A DNA stretch of 64,000 bases from the NCBI GenBank assembly GCA_017469845.1, contig JAFUFP010000056.1, forward strand, positions 1 through 64,000. The letters are read 5' to 3'. The notes under the pieces were generated by a model, which worked only from the letters and a program-made list of their open reading frames with translations, was not told the origin of the DNA and did not search any database. The DNA is from Bacteroidales bacterium (GTDB taxonomy: Bacteria; Bacteroidota; Bacteroidia; Bacteroidales; UBA932). This document shows, piece after piece, positions 12,144 to 20,670 of this stretch. The position numbers and the translations under genes are program-made. The stretch's first letter is position 1, and every line of letters begins with the position of its first letter.

Positions 12144-13682
12144 TCAGTTCTTGATATGGGACTGCAGGCCGTTGACAGTGATGGCACTGATGGGTCTTGC
12201 AGGACAGAGGTTTTCGCAGGCTCCGCAACCGATGCAGACGCTCTCGTTCACTGCCGGGATCTTCGGGGACCTCGGATTGTCAGGATTCAGGCTTACCATC
12301 ATTATAGCGCCGGTAGGGCAGTGTCTTGCGCAGTTGCCGCAGTCGACACCGTCGGTGATGACGACGCAAAGATCCCTGTTCCACTTGGCGATTCCGATGT
12401 GGAGTTGGGTCTTTTCGGGAGGAGTTATCTTCTTGATCGCTCCGGCAGGGCAGACTTCAGAACACTTGACGCATTCGGGACGGCAGTATCCTTTCTCGTA
12501 TGACATCTCAGGCTGCATGAAGTGATTGAAGTCACTTGAAGGGCGGAGTACATTGTTGGGGCATGCGGATACGCAAAGCTGGCAAGCTGTACACCTTCTG
12601 TAGAAGTCCTTGACGCTCTCCGAACCGAAAGGAGTGATAGGTGTCTCCCTTTCGATTTTCTTCTTGGGGAGGATGTCCGCAAGTCCACCGTCGGTTTTCT
12701 TGTCATCTTGTGCGTGGAGAGCGGCGGAAGTGAGAGCTATGGCGGAAGAGGCGATGAATGCCCTTCTTCCCGCGTCATTGGAAGAGGATTGGGCGGGGGC
12801 TGAGGCCGCCTTTGCGGGAGCGGGGGCTACGGGAGCCTTTTCTTCTTTCTTGCCGTAAGCGAAACGGTATTTCATTGCACCGAACTTGCAGTTCTCGATG
12901 CAGTTGAAGCAGTCGACGCACCTTGAGTAGTCAACAGTATGCTCCTTGATGTTGATGCAGGAAGTCTTGCACTTCTTCTCGCAGATATGGCAGTTCTTGC
13001 ACTTTTCAGTGTCGATCATGGGACGGAAGAGAGAGAACCTCGAGAAGAAACTCAGAGTTGTTCCGACAGGGCAGATGGTGTTGCAGTAGGTCCTTCCGTT
13101 CTTCCATGCAAGAATAACAACTGCGATGAGGGTTACGGCGGCTACAATGAAGGTAGGAAGACTCTTGAGCCATACTTCCTTGGGGTAGAAACCGTATCCG
13201 TTTGCCCTTTCAGCGATATACGCGAGCAAGTTGTTTCCCCATTGATAAAGCGGTGCGAAAATGTTCTGGACAATTCTTCCGTATGCAGAATAAGGAGCGA
13301 GAATAGCGACCAGGGCCTGCACTCCGGCTATCAGCAGGACTACGAAGATTACCCAAATACCATAACGGAGCCATTTCTTTTCGGGCGAGGGGGTAAAACG
13401 CATTTTCTTCTTTCCTTTGTCGCGCATTCCGCTCACGTGGGAGACCACGTCCTGGAATACACCCATAGGGCAGATTACTGAGCAATAAACTCTTCCGAAT
13501 ACCAATGTGAGTAGCACCAGTAAGACTATGACGCCTACATTGAGTGCCAGTACCGCGGGTAGGAACTGCAGTTTGGCCATCCATGAGAACCATGTGTGAA
13601 GTGTCCCCGTGAAGTCAAGGAACATCAACGTAATGGCGACGAAGAAGATGGATGCCAGGGCGATTCTGATTTTCCTGAGCAT
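12144..13682 (-). CDS. Membrane polyferredoxin, NapH-like/NapG-like fusion
   Basis: Membrane electron-transfer protein of 512 aa. The N-terminal half resembles NapH. Its transmembrane helices lie at about 7-25, 38-65, 105-130 and 175-200, with GRVYCSVICPMG and GRTYCNTICPVG motifs and ferredoxin pairs CKNCHICEKKC and CVDCFNCIENC. After an Ala/Pro linker comes an internal twin-arginine motif (R306-R307, RRAFIASSAIALTSAALHA), then NapG-like 4Fe-4S motifs (CTACQLCVSACP, CVKCSEVCP, CGNCARHCP, CIGCGACENLCP). The internal Tat-like segment suggests that two ancestral genes fused. It probably carries quinol- or ferredoxin-derived electrons across the membrane to the downstream reductase. Function is inferred. 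Confidence 0.8.
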   Translation of the reverse strand: MLRKIRIALASIFFVAITLMFLDFTGTLHTWFSWMAKLQFLPAVLALNVGVIVLLVLLTLVFGRVYCSVICPMGVFQDVVSHVSGMRDKGKKKMRFTPSPEKKWLRYGIWVIFVVLLIAGVQALVAILAPYSAYGRIVQNIFAPLYQWGNNLLAYIAERANGYGFYPKEVWLKSLPTFIVAAVTLIAVVILAWKNGRTYCNTICPVGTTLSFFSRFSLFRPMIDTEKCKNCHICEKKCKTSCINIKEHTVDYSRCVDCFNCIENCKFGAMKYRFAYGKKEEKAPVAPAPAKAASAPAQSSSNDAGRRAFIASSAIALTSAALHAQDDKKTDGGLADILPKKKIERETPITPFGSESVKDFYRRCTACQLCVSACPNNVLRPSSDFNHFMQPEMSYEKGYCRPECVKCSEVCPAGAIKKITPPEKTQLHIGIAKWNRDLCVVITDGVDCGNCARHCPTGAIMMVSLNPDNPRSPKIPAVNESVCIGCGACENLCPARPISAITVNGLQSHIKN

Positions 13683-13725
13683 TGTTGGATCCTTTAATTG
13701 ATGTGAAAGTTTGTGATGTGTCTGA

Positions 13726-13733
13726 CAAATTTA
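13726..13733 (-). promoter_or_regulatory. Promoter -7 box for the polyferredoxin-AKR operon
   Basis: TAAATTTG on the minus strand matches TAnnTTTG and lies 43 bp before the start at 13682. No clear TTTG lies 19-21 bp upstream. The rest of the 183-nt gap to the patatin gene shows nothing else. Confidence 0.4.
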
Positions 13734-13865
13734 TAAAAAAACACAAAATCCGAAACACTTTGGGAGAGTATTTCGGAGATGGATGTGAAAAATCTGTCTT
13801 AAAGACGAATGGACGGCAGGGGACGGAATAAGATGGATCGGAGCCGTATCACTATAGTTCAATGC

Positions 13866-14885
13866 CTACTCCTTCTCCCAGGCGTCAAGAGCTTGAGCCA
13901 TAAGATCACGTCCTTTTGCGGAAATCTCCTCACCCCTGCCGTAATCCAGGATAGTGTCATATGAGTCGAAACTCATTTTCACAAGGATGTCTGGTTTGAA
14001 CATTTGAGCCTGGAGCTTTGCGATGGTATGGTTCATAAGACTGAAAGAACGGGACAGGATGGAGTAATAGTTGTCGTCCGCTCCAACCGGGATCTTTTCC
14101 AGTTGCCCGATGGCGTCGAGTTCTTTTTTCCTTCTCTCGTTCTCGATCGTTTTCCGAAGAATGGCCTGGCCCCGGCTTCCGGCTATTTTCACTTTGTCGA
14201 GGAGACTCTTCTTGGGGTCGTGGAGCAGCGAAATTATCGCATTCTCAGCTTCTTCACCGATTGAGTGGATACTTTTTTGCAGGGATTCCTGATCAGAAAG
14301 GAAGGAAACGATGTTTCCGGAATCCACATCGTTCACATCGAATCCTACCAGGATGTCGTGCCCGTTCCTGTGAACCTTGTCGATGGGGAAGGTGTTCACG
14401 ATGCCTCCGTCGACGAGGGTGTGAAGACCGTATTTCACGGGCCTGAACATGGATGGAATGGAGATTGAAGCCCTTATCGCATCGAAGAGTTTGCCTTCAC
14501 GGAATACGACTTCCTCTCCGGTGTAGAGATCAGTCGCGACAGCGGTGAAGGGAATGGCCATGTCTTCGATGTTGACGTCAGGGACGACTTTCTTGATCGC
14601 ATCGATGACTTTTTCTCCCTTGACAAGGTAGCGTTTGCTGATGGAGAGGTCCATAAGGGACATCACCTTGAAGTTGTCGAGGGAAAAGAGCCATTTTTTG
14701 AAAGCCTCGAGACCTCCGGCGGAATAGATGCCGCCTACCAGTGAACCTACTGAACATCCGGAGACAGACGTTATCCTGTAGCCACGGCTTTCGAGCTCCT
14801 CGATTGCCCCAATGTACGCGAATCCTCTCGGTCCTCCGCTTGAGAGAACGAGTGCGACGTCTTTGCTTTTTTCCATCTCTTTCAT
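13866..14885 (-). CDS. Patatin-like phospholipase
   Basis: Cytoplasmic or membrane-associated lipid acyl hydrolase of 339 aa. The start at 14885 (MKEMEKSKDVALVLSSGG) puts the patatin fold at the N-terminus; a longer frame upstream lacks support. The oxyanion motif is SSGGPRG, the nucleophile elbow GCSVG with its Ser, and the catalytic Asp lies in VDGGIVN. The C-terminal 120 residues are helical and without recognised motif. It appears monocistronic, with a -7 box TACCTTTG 53 nt upstream. It probably hydrolyses phospholipid or neutral-lipid acyl chains, as in the RssA-type subgroup. Confidence 0.85.
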   Translation of the reverse strand: MKEMEKSKDVALVLSSGGPRGFAYIGAIEELESRGYRITSVSGCSVGSLVGGIYSAGGLEAFKKWLFSLDNFKVMSLMDLSISKRYLVKGEKVIDAIKKVVPDVNIEDMAIPFTAVATDLYTGEEVVFREGKLFDAIRASISIPSMFRPVKYGLHTLVDGGIVNTFPIDKVHRNGHDILVGFDVNDVDSGNIVSFLSDQESLQKSIHSIGEEAENAIISLLHDPKKSLLDKVKIAGSRGQAILRKTIENERRKKELDAIGQLEKIPVGADDNYYSILSRSFSLMNHTIAKLQAQMFKPDILVKMSFDSYDTILDYGRGEEISAKGRDLMAQALDAWEKE

Positions 14886-14937
14886 GCTAAATGATTCCCT
14901 TTTATGACCTTCGGACGATCGGAGCGTCCCTTGGATG

Positions 14938-14945
14938 CAAAGGTA
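14938..14945 (-). promoter_or_regulatory. Promoter -7 box for the patatin gene
   Basis: TACCTTTG on the minus strand (14945-14938) matches TAnnTTTG. The -33 element is not recognisable. Confidence 0.4.
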
Positions 14946-14980
14946 CTTAAAAAAGAATATTTCGGTATATGGACACGGGA

Positions 14981-17536
14981 TCAAAGACTCCAGTCCAGGC
15001 CTATCAGGAATGTAAGGGGACGTATTCTGAAGCTTGTGGCGCTTTCGAGAAGCGGTGAAATTGAAAAGGTCGAGTATTCTTTCAGGTTGGAAATATTGTT
15101 GATCATCACTTTCATCCGGAAATGTCCCTTTGTCCAGGTGGCGAAAACGTCATTGAAGAGAATGTTCTTCGCCGTTGCTGAGTTCCGGTAGAAGTCGTGC
15201 TGTGTTCCTATCGACAGCTTATCGCTGAGATAGAAAGTGTTCGTCATTTTCACCGTGAGAGAAGTATTCCCTGTGTCGGTGATTCCCGAGGCTTTGATTT
15301 TCGAGAAAGACATGTTGCCGGTGGCATAGAGTCTCCAGAAAGATGTAGGCAGAGTGTTGATTTCGAAAGAAGGGGCGAGAATGTCGGAAGAGATTTCGTA
15401 AGTCTTTCCACTTTGCCGGAAGAGAGTGCTGGTCCTTATGTCGGAAAGCCTCATTCTGATATTGCCGTTGATTGAATATATACCTTTCGTCAATTCAGCG
15501 GACGAGTTCAACATATTCTGCGGGACGGACGTTCCGCCAATATATGAGAGAACGTAATTGCCGAGGATGTCCCTACCGGACAGCAGGCTTTCCGTGGCTG
15601 AGAAATCGGAAGTGATCCTGAGGTTCCATCCTCTTACGGGATCCCTGTACAGAAAACTTGCGCCGATGTTCTTTGACGGAAGGAAATAAAGGGACTCCTG
15701 CCCTTTGTACAAGGAATTGTAATCCGTCAGGAGGATCGCATTCCCCAGACTTTGGATATTGGGGGTCACGGTTCCGATGTCGGCGGAGATTTTCCCTTCC
15801 CATCTGCCGGAAGTATACCGTGCATACAAAGAGGCGTCAAGAAGCAGCTTGCCCTCTTTGTATGAGCAGAAAGCGGCAAAGTCATGATGCAGTTTTCCCT
15901 CGGACCCCAGATGCAGCAGCCCCTTGTCATAGGAGAGTTCCCATGAAAGCCCGGTGGACAAATAAGAGGAAACGGAGCTGTCGGAAAATGTTCCTTCGAC
16001 GCCTTCTTCAGAAAGTCCGGAAAGGTCGCTGTCCCGCTTGTACAGGGTATAGCTGACGGATGGCCTGAGTGAGAAGGTGAGGCGGTTGCGGCTTCGGGTG
16101 AGTCCTATGAGAGAGAGGTCCTGGAAAAGCCCCGACGAACTTATCTTCTGGAATGGATTGTCACCGATGACGTCAAGGTTCTCATTGAACCCGGACAGTT
16201 GGGTATAGCTTATTATTCCCAGGGCGTTTGATTTCCCGGCCCGGAACTGGACTCCGATCCTGTTCCCGATGTCCCAGGAACGGTTGTTTACCGAAAGGTT
16301 TCTGGACATGTCTCCCGTCGTTATCGTTTCACCGGTTCCCCGTCCTATTTCGGCAAACAGCTTTTCCGTTATGTAGATTCTGGAAGAATTGTTCACGAAC
16401 GAGAGGTTCCCCTTGAAGGATTCTTCTCTTTTTGAACGGTCTTCCGTTGTCGAAACTGTCCTTCCTTCGTCTTCACTGATGTATGTCTTGCTCCGGGACA
16501 CAGAAGAAGTCTGAAGGGAGTTCGAGTATTTGGCCGTCAAGCCGAGGGTCGAAGACTCTTTGGGGGAAAAGGTGTTGACTGACCGCAGGCCGAGCGTATG
16601 GTTGAAAAGGGAACGCTTGTTGTCCAGAGGGGCGGAAACGGGACTGATAGATAGTCTGCTGTCGAGGGAATGCTGTTTGTCCTCTATTCCGCTTGTGGAG
16701 GACGTGATGTCCGCCATGGCATTGCCTTGGGAATCGTATTCAGCCACATCGACCGAGGACGCGGATCCGGATACCCAAAAGGCGGAGAGCTCCCCGGAAA
16801 TCGGGAAGTGGTCCTTTTCGACCGCATATCCCGCACTTGCCTTCCCCATCCAGTTGATTTTCCCTTTGGCGGCATCACTGAGGAGGATGTTGATTGCCGC
16901 GTCTTCGGATTCCTTTATGCCCTGAAGGAGCTTGATGCTCTGGTGCCCTCGTATCACTTCGAGGGATTTCACGGCATCGACGGAGAGGTTCTTTGTGGCG
17001 AGATTGTAGTTTCCGCTGAGGATATCTTTTCCGTCTACGTAGAATTTTCCCAGGTCCTTTCCGTCCACTTTGATGTGTCCCGTAGATGTCATCTCCACCC
17101 CCGGAATCCTCTTGAGGACATCTCCAAGGACAAGGTCATCCCTTGTTTTGAGTGCCATCACGTTGTATTTGGTGGTATCTCCCGCCATCACTACTTTGTT
17201 GGCCTTTACGACAGATTCCTGGATTTTCTCCGCTGAAGGAGAAAGGTCTATCCTGTACGAAGTCGAAAAAGGGGAGGGAAGAGTCTTCTCTTCATACCCC
17301 AGAAGTGAAACAACCAGATATGATGCTTTCTCGGAGGGTCCGATCTCAAAACGCCCCTCAATGTCAGTCATCATATATGTCAGGGTATTCCTTTCATCGT
17401 CGGTCATGCGCACGATCGCGCCGGCAAGAGGCTCTCCGCTAAGGGAATCCCTCACCACCCCTGATATGTTTTGGGCATTCAGGGGCAGTACTGCAACCGA
17501 CACGATTGCTGCGATTGAGGTGATGATTCCTTTCAT
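14981..17536 (-). CDS. TonB-dependent-receptor-like outer membrane protein, second GLPGLI partner
   Basis: Outer-membrane protein of 851 aa and a paralogue of the one at 5750-8350, with the same order of parts. Signal peptide at 1-21. The carboxypeptidase-regulatory-like domain (GVVRDSLSGEPLAGAIV) covers about 25-100. A plug-like region with DVLKRIPGVEMTSTGHIKVD and VKSLEVIRGHQSIKLLQG lies near 135-215, followed by the barrel. It ends with an aromatic-rich strand (FLIGLDWSL) typical of outer-membrane barrels. It is the third gene of an operon, 42 nt after the second GLPGLI gene. Ligand unknown. Confidence 0.78.
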   Translation of the reverse strand: MKGIITSIAAIVSVAVLPLNAQNISGVVRDSLSGEPLAGAIVRMTDDERNTLTYMMTDIEGRFEIGPSEKASYLVVSLLGYEEKTLPSPFSTSYRIDLSPSAEKIQESVVKANKVVMAGDTTKYNVMALKTRDDLVLGDVLKRIPGVEMTSTGHIKVDGKDLGKFYVDGKDILSGNYNLATKNLSVDAVKSLEVIRGHQSIKLLQGIKESEDAAINILLSDAAKGKINWMGKASAGYAVEKDHFPISGELSAFWVSGSASSVDVAEYDSQGNAMADITSSTSGIEDKQHSLDSRLSISPVSAPLDNKRSLFNHTLGLRSVNTFSPKESSTLGLTAKYSNSLQTSSVSRSKTYISEDEGRTVSTTEDRSKREESFKGNLSFVNNSSRIYITEKLFAEIGRGTGETITTGDMSRNLSVNNRSWDIGNRIGVQFRAGKSNALGIISYTQLSGFNENLDVIGDNPFQKISSSGLFQDLSLIGLTRSRNRLTFSLRPSVSYTLYKRDSDLSGLSEEGVEGTFSDSSVSSYLSTGLSWELSYDKGLLHLGSEGKLHHDFAAFCSYKEGKLLLDASLYARYTSGRWEGKISADIGTVTPNIQSLGNAILLTDYNSLYKGQESLYFLPSKNIGASFLYRDPVRGWNLRITSDFSATESLLSGRDILGNYVLSYIGGTSVPQNMLNSSAELTKGIYSINGNIRMRLSDIRTSTLFRQSGKTYEISSDILAPSFEINTLPTSFWRLYATGNMSFSKIKASGITDTGNTSLTVKMTNTFYLSDKLSIGTQHDFYRNSATAKNILFNDVFATWTKGHFRMKVMINNISNLKEYSTFSISPLLESATSFRIRPLTFLIGLDWSL

Positions 17537-17578
17537 TGCAGAGATCAGCTGAGTGGCGGGGATTGGACGTACTCATCG

Positions 17579-18490
17579 TCAACTGGGGTCCTTTTCAAGT
17601 TCAATGACAGCGGGGAGCGGTTTCTGCTTTTCCGTCTGTATTATCCGGATTCCGGTTCTTGAAGTGTGCTGTGAACTGAAGGCGGCTCGGAGTTCCAGAT
17701 ACTGCTGCTGCATTTTCGTGTACTGCTTCCGGGCGATTTTGATGTAGGGATATTGGGCCTTGAAGATCTTCCCGTTTCCTTGGAGGACCTTTTCGGCAAT
17801 GAAGCTGCATTCTCCCGAAAAATCGCTTGCGGAAAGGATCGCACCCGGTAGTCCGCTCAATTTCCAGGGACCGGCTGATGAGGGTATCTCCTCTGTGAAC
17901 CACACTTCGTAAGTTCGTCCCCGGAAATATCCTTCGGCTTTGTGGCAAGTATATCCGCAAATGGTCTTTGATCCTTCGAGCATCTTCCAGGTTATCGCGG
18001 GAAGGGTCTCAGTATATTCATAATCTTCAGCGACGAGTCTGCCGGTGAAGGTGAGGTCGTTTGAACGCAAGTCCTTGTAGAAGCAGTCCTGCACGAACAG
18101 GAAGTTGGCTTCTTGATAGAGCCTGTATCTCGGTGTAAGATATTCCTTGCCGTTGCCGTTTACCAGCATGGAGTCACATTGATGTTGGATATGGGAGTAG
18201 AACTTGGATGTAGCCTTCCCTATCTGCAGTATGTATTCCGCTTTCAGCGGGTCTTTCCCCTTTTCTTTGAAAGAGAGCGTACAGTCGTAAAGGATTCTCA
18301 TCCTTTCGTCATCAAGGAAAGAATACTCATATGCGTAGTTGTCCGCGAAAATCGTCATTTTCACTCCGAAGTCTTCATTGGACATCATCATCGTACCCTG
18401 AGCGTGAACATTGTCGGCAAGAGGTGACAATAGAGAGAGGATGACCAAAACTCTGATTATGGTCGTAAAGCCTTTGAAACCTGTTTTCAT
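17579..18490 (-). CDS. GLPGLI family protein, second copy
   Basis: Exported 303-aa GLPGLI family member. The family motif reads AGPWKLSGLPGAILSA, closer to the canonical form than the first copy. The signal peptide ends near residue 30 (DNVHAQG). The core has the usual KTICGYTCHKAEGYFRGR and EVWFTEEIP segments ahead of the motif. It lies between the propeller lipoprotein (78 nt upstream) and the receptor (42 nt downstream). Function of the family is not established; an exported accessory to the receptor is the contextual reading. Confidence 0.87.
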   Translation of the reverse strand: MKTGFKGFTTIIRVLVILSLLSPLADNVHAQGTMMMSNEDFGVKMTIFADNYAYEYSFLDDERMRILYDCTLSFKEKGKDPLKAEYILQIGKATSKFYSHIQHQCDSMLVNGNGKEYLTPRYRLYQEANFLFVQDCFYKDLRSNDLTFTGRLVAEDYEYTETLPAITWKMLEGSKTICGYTCHKAEGYFRGRTYEVWFTEEIPSSAGPWKLSGLPGAILSASDFSGECSFIAEKVLQGNGKIFKAQYPYIKIARKQYTKMQQQYLELRAAFSSQHTSRTGIRIIQTEKQKPLPAVIELEKDPS

Positions 18491-18568
18491 GGATTCTCAA
18501 GTGTTTTTTATAGTTGTTTATGCCGTTGCCATGGCCGTTATGGCCTTGTAGAAATAAATCTTTCCGAC

Positions 18569-19609
18569 CTACTTTCCTGGCTTGACGGGGTATTTGTTGA
18601 GGAAACATTCTTCTCCGATCTTCTCCCAAGCGTACAGGAACATTTCATCTGAGGAAAAGGACACTCTTTCAATGATTCCATCGGTTCTGAAGCCATCTAT
18701 GATGTCTCCCTTCCAATTGAATATGAGCACGACCTGGTCGTTTCGCTTTTCGTCATCATAAACGAGAGAGAACATATTGTTCCCACCACATCCGGCATAA
18801 AAGCAGTCGTTTGTCGTGTCATCGGCGGCATTCAAGTACTCAAAATGTCCGTCATTGATGTCTATTTTCTGGAAACGCTGTTGTTCGTGGGGGAAAGTCA
18901 ATTTGACAAGCGGGTTCGCCTTGTTGTCATATATTACCATTTCCGGAATTCCCTCTCTCGTGCACCCTATCATTGTTTGCTTGTTGCCGGTAAAGAGTTC
19001 TCCTGACATCACGTTCAAGTAAGCGCCGACGTTGTCCCTTTTCTTCGAGGTCCAGTTTTCATCCGAAAACAAAACCAGCGGTTCTTTCCCTTCAAATGCG
19101 AAAACGTTCATGAAAACAACCCTGTCACCGAAAGGACATATCCGTTGTGTCAATATCTCAGTTTCCTTGAACAAAGGTTCATAGCCAGGTGTTTGATAAG
19201 CTTCTCTGACATCAAGTACCGCGATTTTCTGAAGTAGGGGATCGTAAATGGAGATTTTACCTTCGGCGTAATTGATGAATGGCATAGCTGACTCTCCAGT
19301 TTCGATACCGTATCTGATGAGTCCCTTATAGTTGTCAGGAGAAGAAATCTCCGAAATTCGTACTGTGGGCGTGTCTTCATGGTGGCGGTGATTGTCAAAG
19401 ATGCAGAGCAGGTCATCTACAATGAGGGCACAGGTGATGGAGTCTTTCGGAACACGGATGAGTTCTTCCGTAGGCTGCCTAAGTGTGTATCCTTCCTCAA
19501 AACCTCCTGCAAATGTTATTTCTTTTAGGTTCGTGGAACAGGAGATCAAGGAAATCAGTATAGCCGTAACAACTGATGTTTCGGAGAGGAAAGGAAGACG
19601 TGTTTTCAT
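18569..19609 (-). CDS. BF3164-like six-bladed beta-propeller lipoprotein
   Basis: Predicted lipoprotein of 346 aa. The start at 19609 (MKTRLPFLSETSVV) gives a signal with lipobox LISC near residue 24; a start 33 codons upstream would run through the promoter. The body has repeated blade-like segments, for example ISIYDPLLQKIAVLDVREAY and a terminal RVSFSSDEMFLYAWE. These resemble the BF3164-like propellers found next to GLPGLI/receptor operons. First gene of the operon behind a good promoter. The role is unknown; ligand binding or sensing at the surface or periplasm is plausible. Confidence 0.75.
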   Translation of the reverse strand: MKTRLPFLSETSVVTAILISLISCSTNLKEITFAGGFEEGYTLRQPTEELIRVPKDSITCALIVDDLLCIFDNHRHHEDTPTVRISEISSPDNYKGLIRYGIETGESAMPFINYAEGKISIYDPLLQKIAVLDVREAYQTPGYEPLFKETEILTQRICPFGDRVVFMNVFAFEGKEPLVLFSDENWTSKKRDNVGAYLNVMSGELFTGNKQTMIGCTREGIPEMVIYDNKANPLVKLTFPHEQQRFQKIDINDGHFEYLNAADDTTNDCFYAGCGGNNMFSLVYDDEKRNDQVVLIFNWKGDIIDGFRTDGIIERVSFSSDEMFLYAWEKIGEECFLNKYPVKPGK

Positions 19610-19653
19610 TTTATGACTTCTTTGAATTGTTGGAGTTAATACAAAGTTCGTTT

Positions 19654-19709
19654 CCGGAATAGAGTGTATTCCGGTTACAAAGGTAATGGTGCCATAGTGA
19701 CACAGCAAA
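19654..19709 (-). promoter_or_regulatory. Promoter of the propeller-GLPGLI-receptor operon with start-site palindrome
   Basis: On the minus strand TTTG (19709-19706), exactly 20 bp, then TACCTTTG (19685-19678) fits the full Bacteroidota promoter consensus. The predicted transcription start falls near 19671, inside the inverted repeat CCGGAATA-GAGTG-TATTCCGG (19654-19674). The repeat could be an operator or a stem at the 5' end of the mRNA. Confidence 0.75.
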
Positions 19710-19717
19710 TAACAAAT

Positions 19718-19737
19718 GTTACAAATGAAAATGTAAC
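19718..19737. promoter_or_regulatory. Inverted repeat GTTACA-N8-TGTAAC upstream of the operon promoter
   Basis: A perfect 6-bp inverted repeat just upstream of the -33 element of the propeller operon. GTTACA also recurs at about 19674 and 19774, so it may be a recurring protein-binding motif. A candidate binder is the HTH-like protein encoded next to it. Inference only. Confidence 0.3.
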
Positions 19738-19757
19738 CTTTTGAAAATTAAATAAAT

Positions 19758-19803
19758 GTGATTTTTATAGCGTTACACTATGGTTCCATGTGGGAAAAAT
19801 CAC
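19758..19803. terminator. Inverted repeat at the end of the HTH-like gene
   Basis: GTGATTTTT (19758-19766) and AAAAATCAC (19795-19803) form a perfect 9-bp outer stem with further pairing inside. It spans the stop of the minus-strand gene ending at 19800 and could terminate its transcription. Confidence 0.35.
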
Positions 19804-20663
19804 TTGTTGGAGAACAGTTCAAGTGCCGTTTCCTTCCATGAAGAATCGGGAAGAGAGGAAATCTTGGTTTTGTATCTTGACTTTCTTGTGCGAAGAGTGG
19901 GCGCCGCTATCCCCGTCAGAAAACTGATGGAAGAAGCGTTCATTCCGGAAAGGATGCATACGATGATGTTGAAATCTTCTTCCTTGAAACTTCCGTTGAG
20001 GGCATCTCGCATATTCTTCATCAATCCATCGTATATCACATCCAAGGAGCTCTCCAATTCTGAATAAAGGTTCTGGCGGTCTTTTATCCGGGTCATCTGA
20101 TTTTCATATGATGCTACCCTCTTTTTGAGATTCTCCATCTGTTCGACATGTGAAAGACTCCTTTCATCCTTGTCGAAAGACTCTTTTCCGTCACTCAAGG
20201 TCCGGATCACGGAGACTTTATCCTTTACAAGCGCCGATACGATTTCCGATATGTTGTCGGATTGCTCATTGAGCGATTTTATGCTGGATGCGAGATCGTC
20301 AATTTTATGATTTTTCCGTATCGTGAGTATAATGAGGGTAGTGGCTGCGATAAGGGCAAGTATTATCAGCGAAATGATCAGTATATGCCTGTCATTGGCT
20401 TGGATGCCCGCATCCCTGTATGAACTGTCATGAACCAGTCTGATACGGTTCGTTTGGATTACTTTCTGGATAGTGGAATCCCCTTGTTTATAGATTATGG
20501 TATCCCCTATAGTATAGATTCGGATAGGCTCGGGCTTTTGCTTGTTTTCGGAGCAGCCGATGGTCAATATGCCCCAAATGAAGATGAGGATTGTGCGGAA
20601 AAACCATCGTGTAGCGATAGGCCTTCCATGAGGTGACGTCGAATGGTTTCCTGCGGTAGTCAT
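19800..20663 (-). CDS. Membrane-anchored coiled-coil protein with C-terminal HTH-like domain
   Basis: A 287-aa protein. The start at 20663 lies 7 nt after the thiN stop; a start at 20687 would overlap it. An N-terminal hydrophobic segment ends in a lipobox-like ILTIGC near residue 37. A strong transmembrane helix (ILIISLIILALIAATTLIIL) lies near 95-115, followed by a long coiled coil (about 120-220). The C-terminus (FNIIVCILSGMNASSISFLT, then LRTRKSRYKTKI) looks like the LuxR-like HTH of Bacteroidota membrane regulators. It may sense an envelope signal and control the adjacent propeller/GLPGLI/receptor operon, but it lacks a receiver or kinase domain. Regulation is inferred from position. Confidence 0.55.
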   Translation of the reverse strand: MTTAGNHSTSPHGRPIATRWFFRTILIFIWGILTIGCSENKQKPEPIRIYTIGDTIIYKQGDSTIQKVIQTNRIRLVHDSSYRDAGIQANDRHILIISLIILALIAATTLIILTIRKNHKIDDLASSIKSLNEQSDNISEIVSALVKDKVSVIRTLSDGKESFDKDERSLSHVEQMENLKKRVASYENQMTRIKDRQNLYSELESSLDVIYDGLMKNMRDALNGSFKEEDFNIIVCILSGMNASSISFLTGIAAPTLRTRKSRYKTKISSLPDSSWKETALELFSNK

Positions 20664-20670
20664 GATCCTG

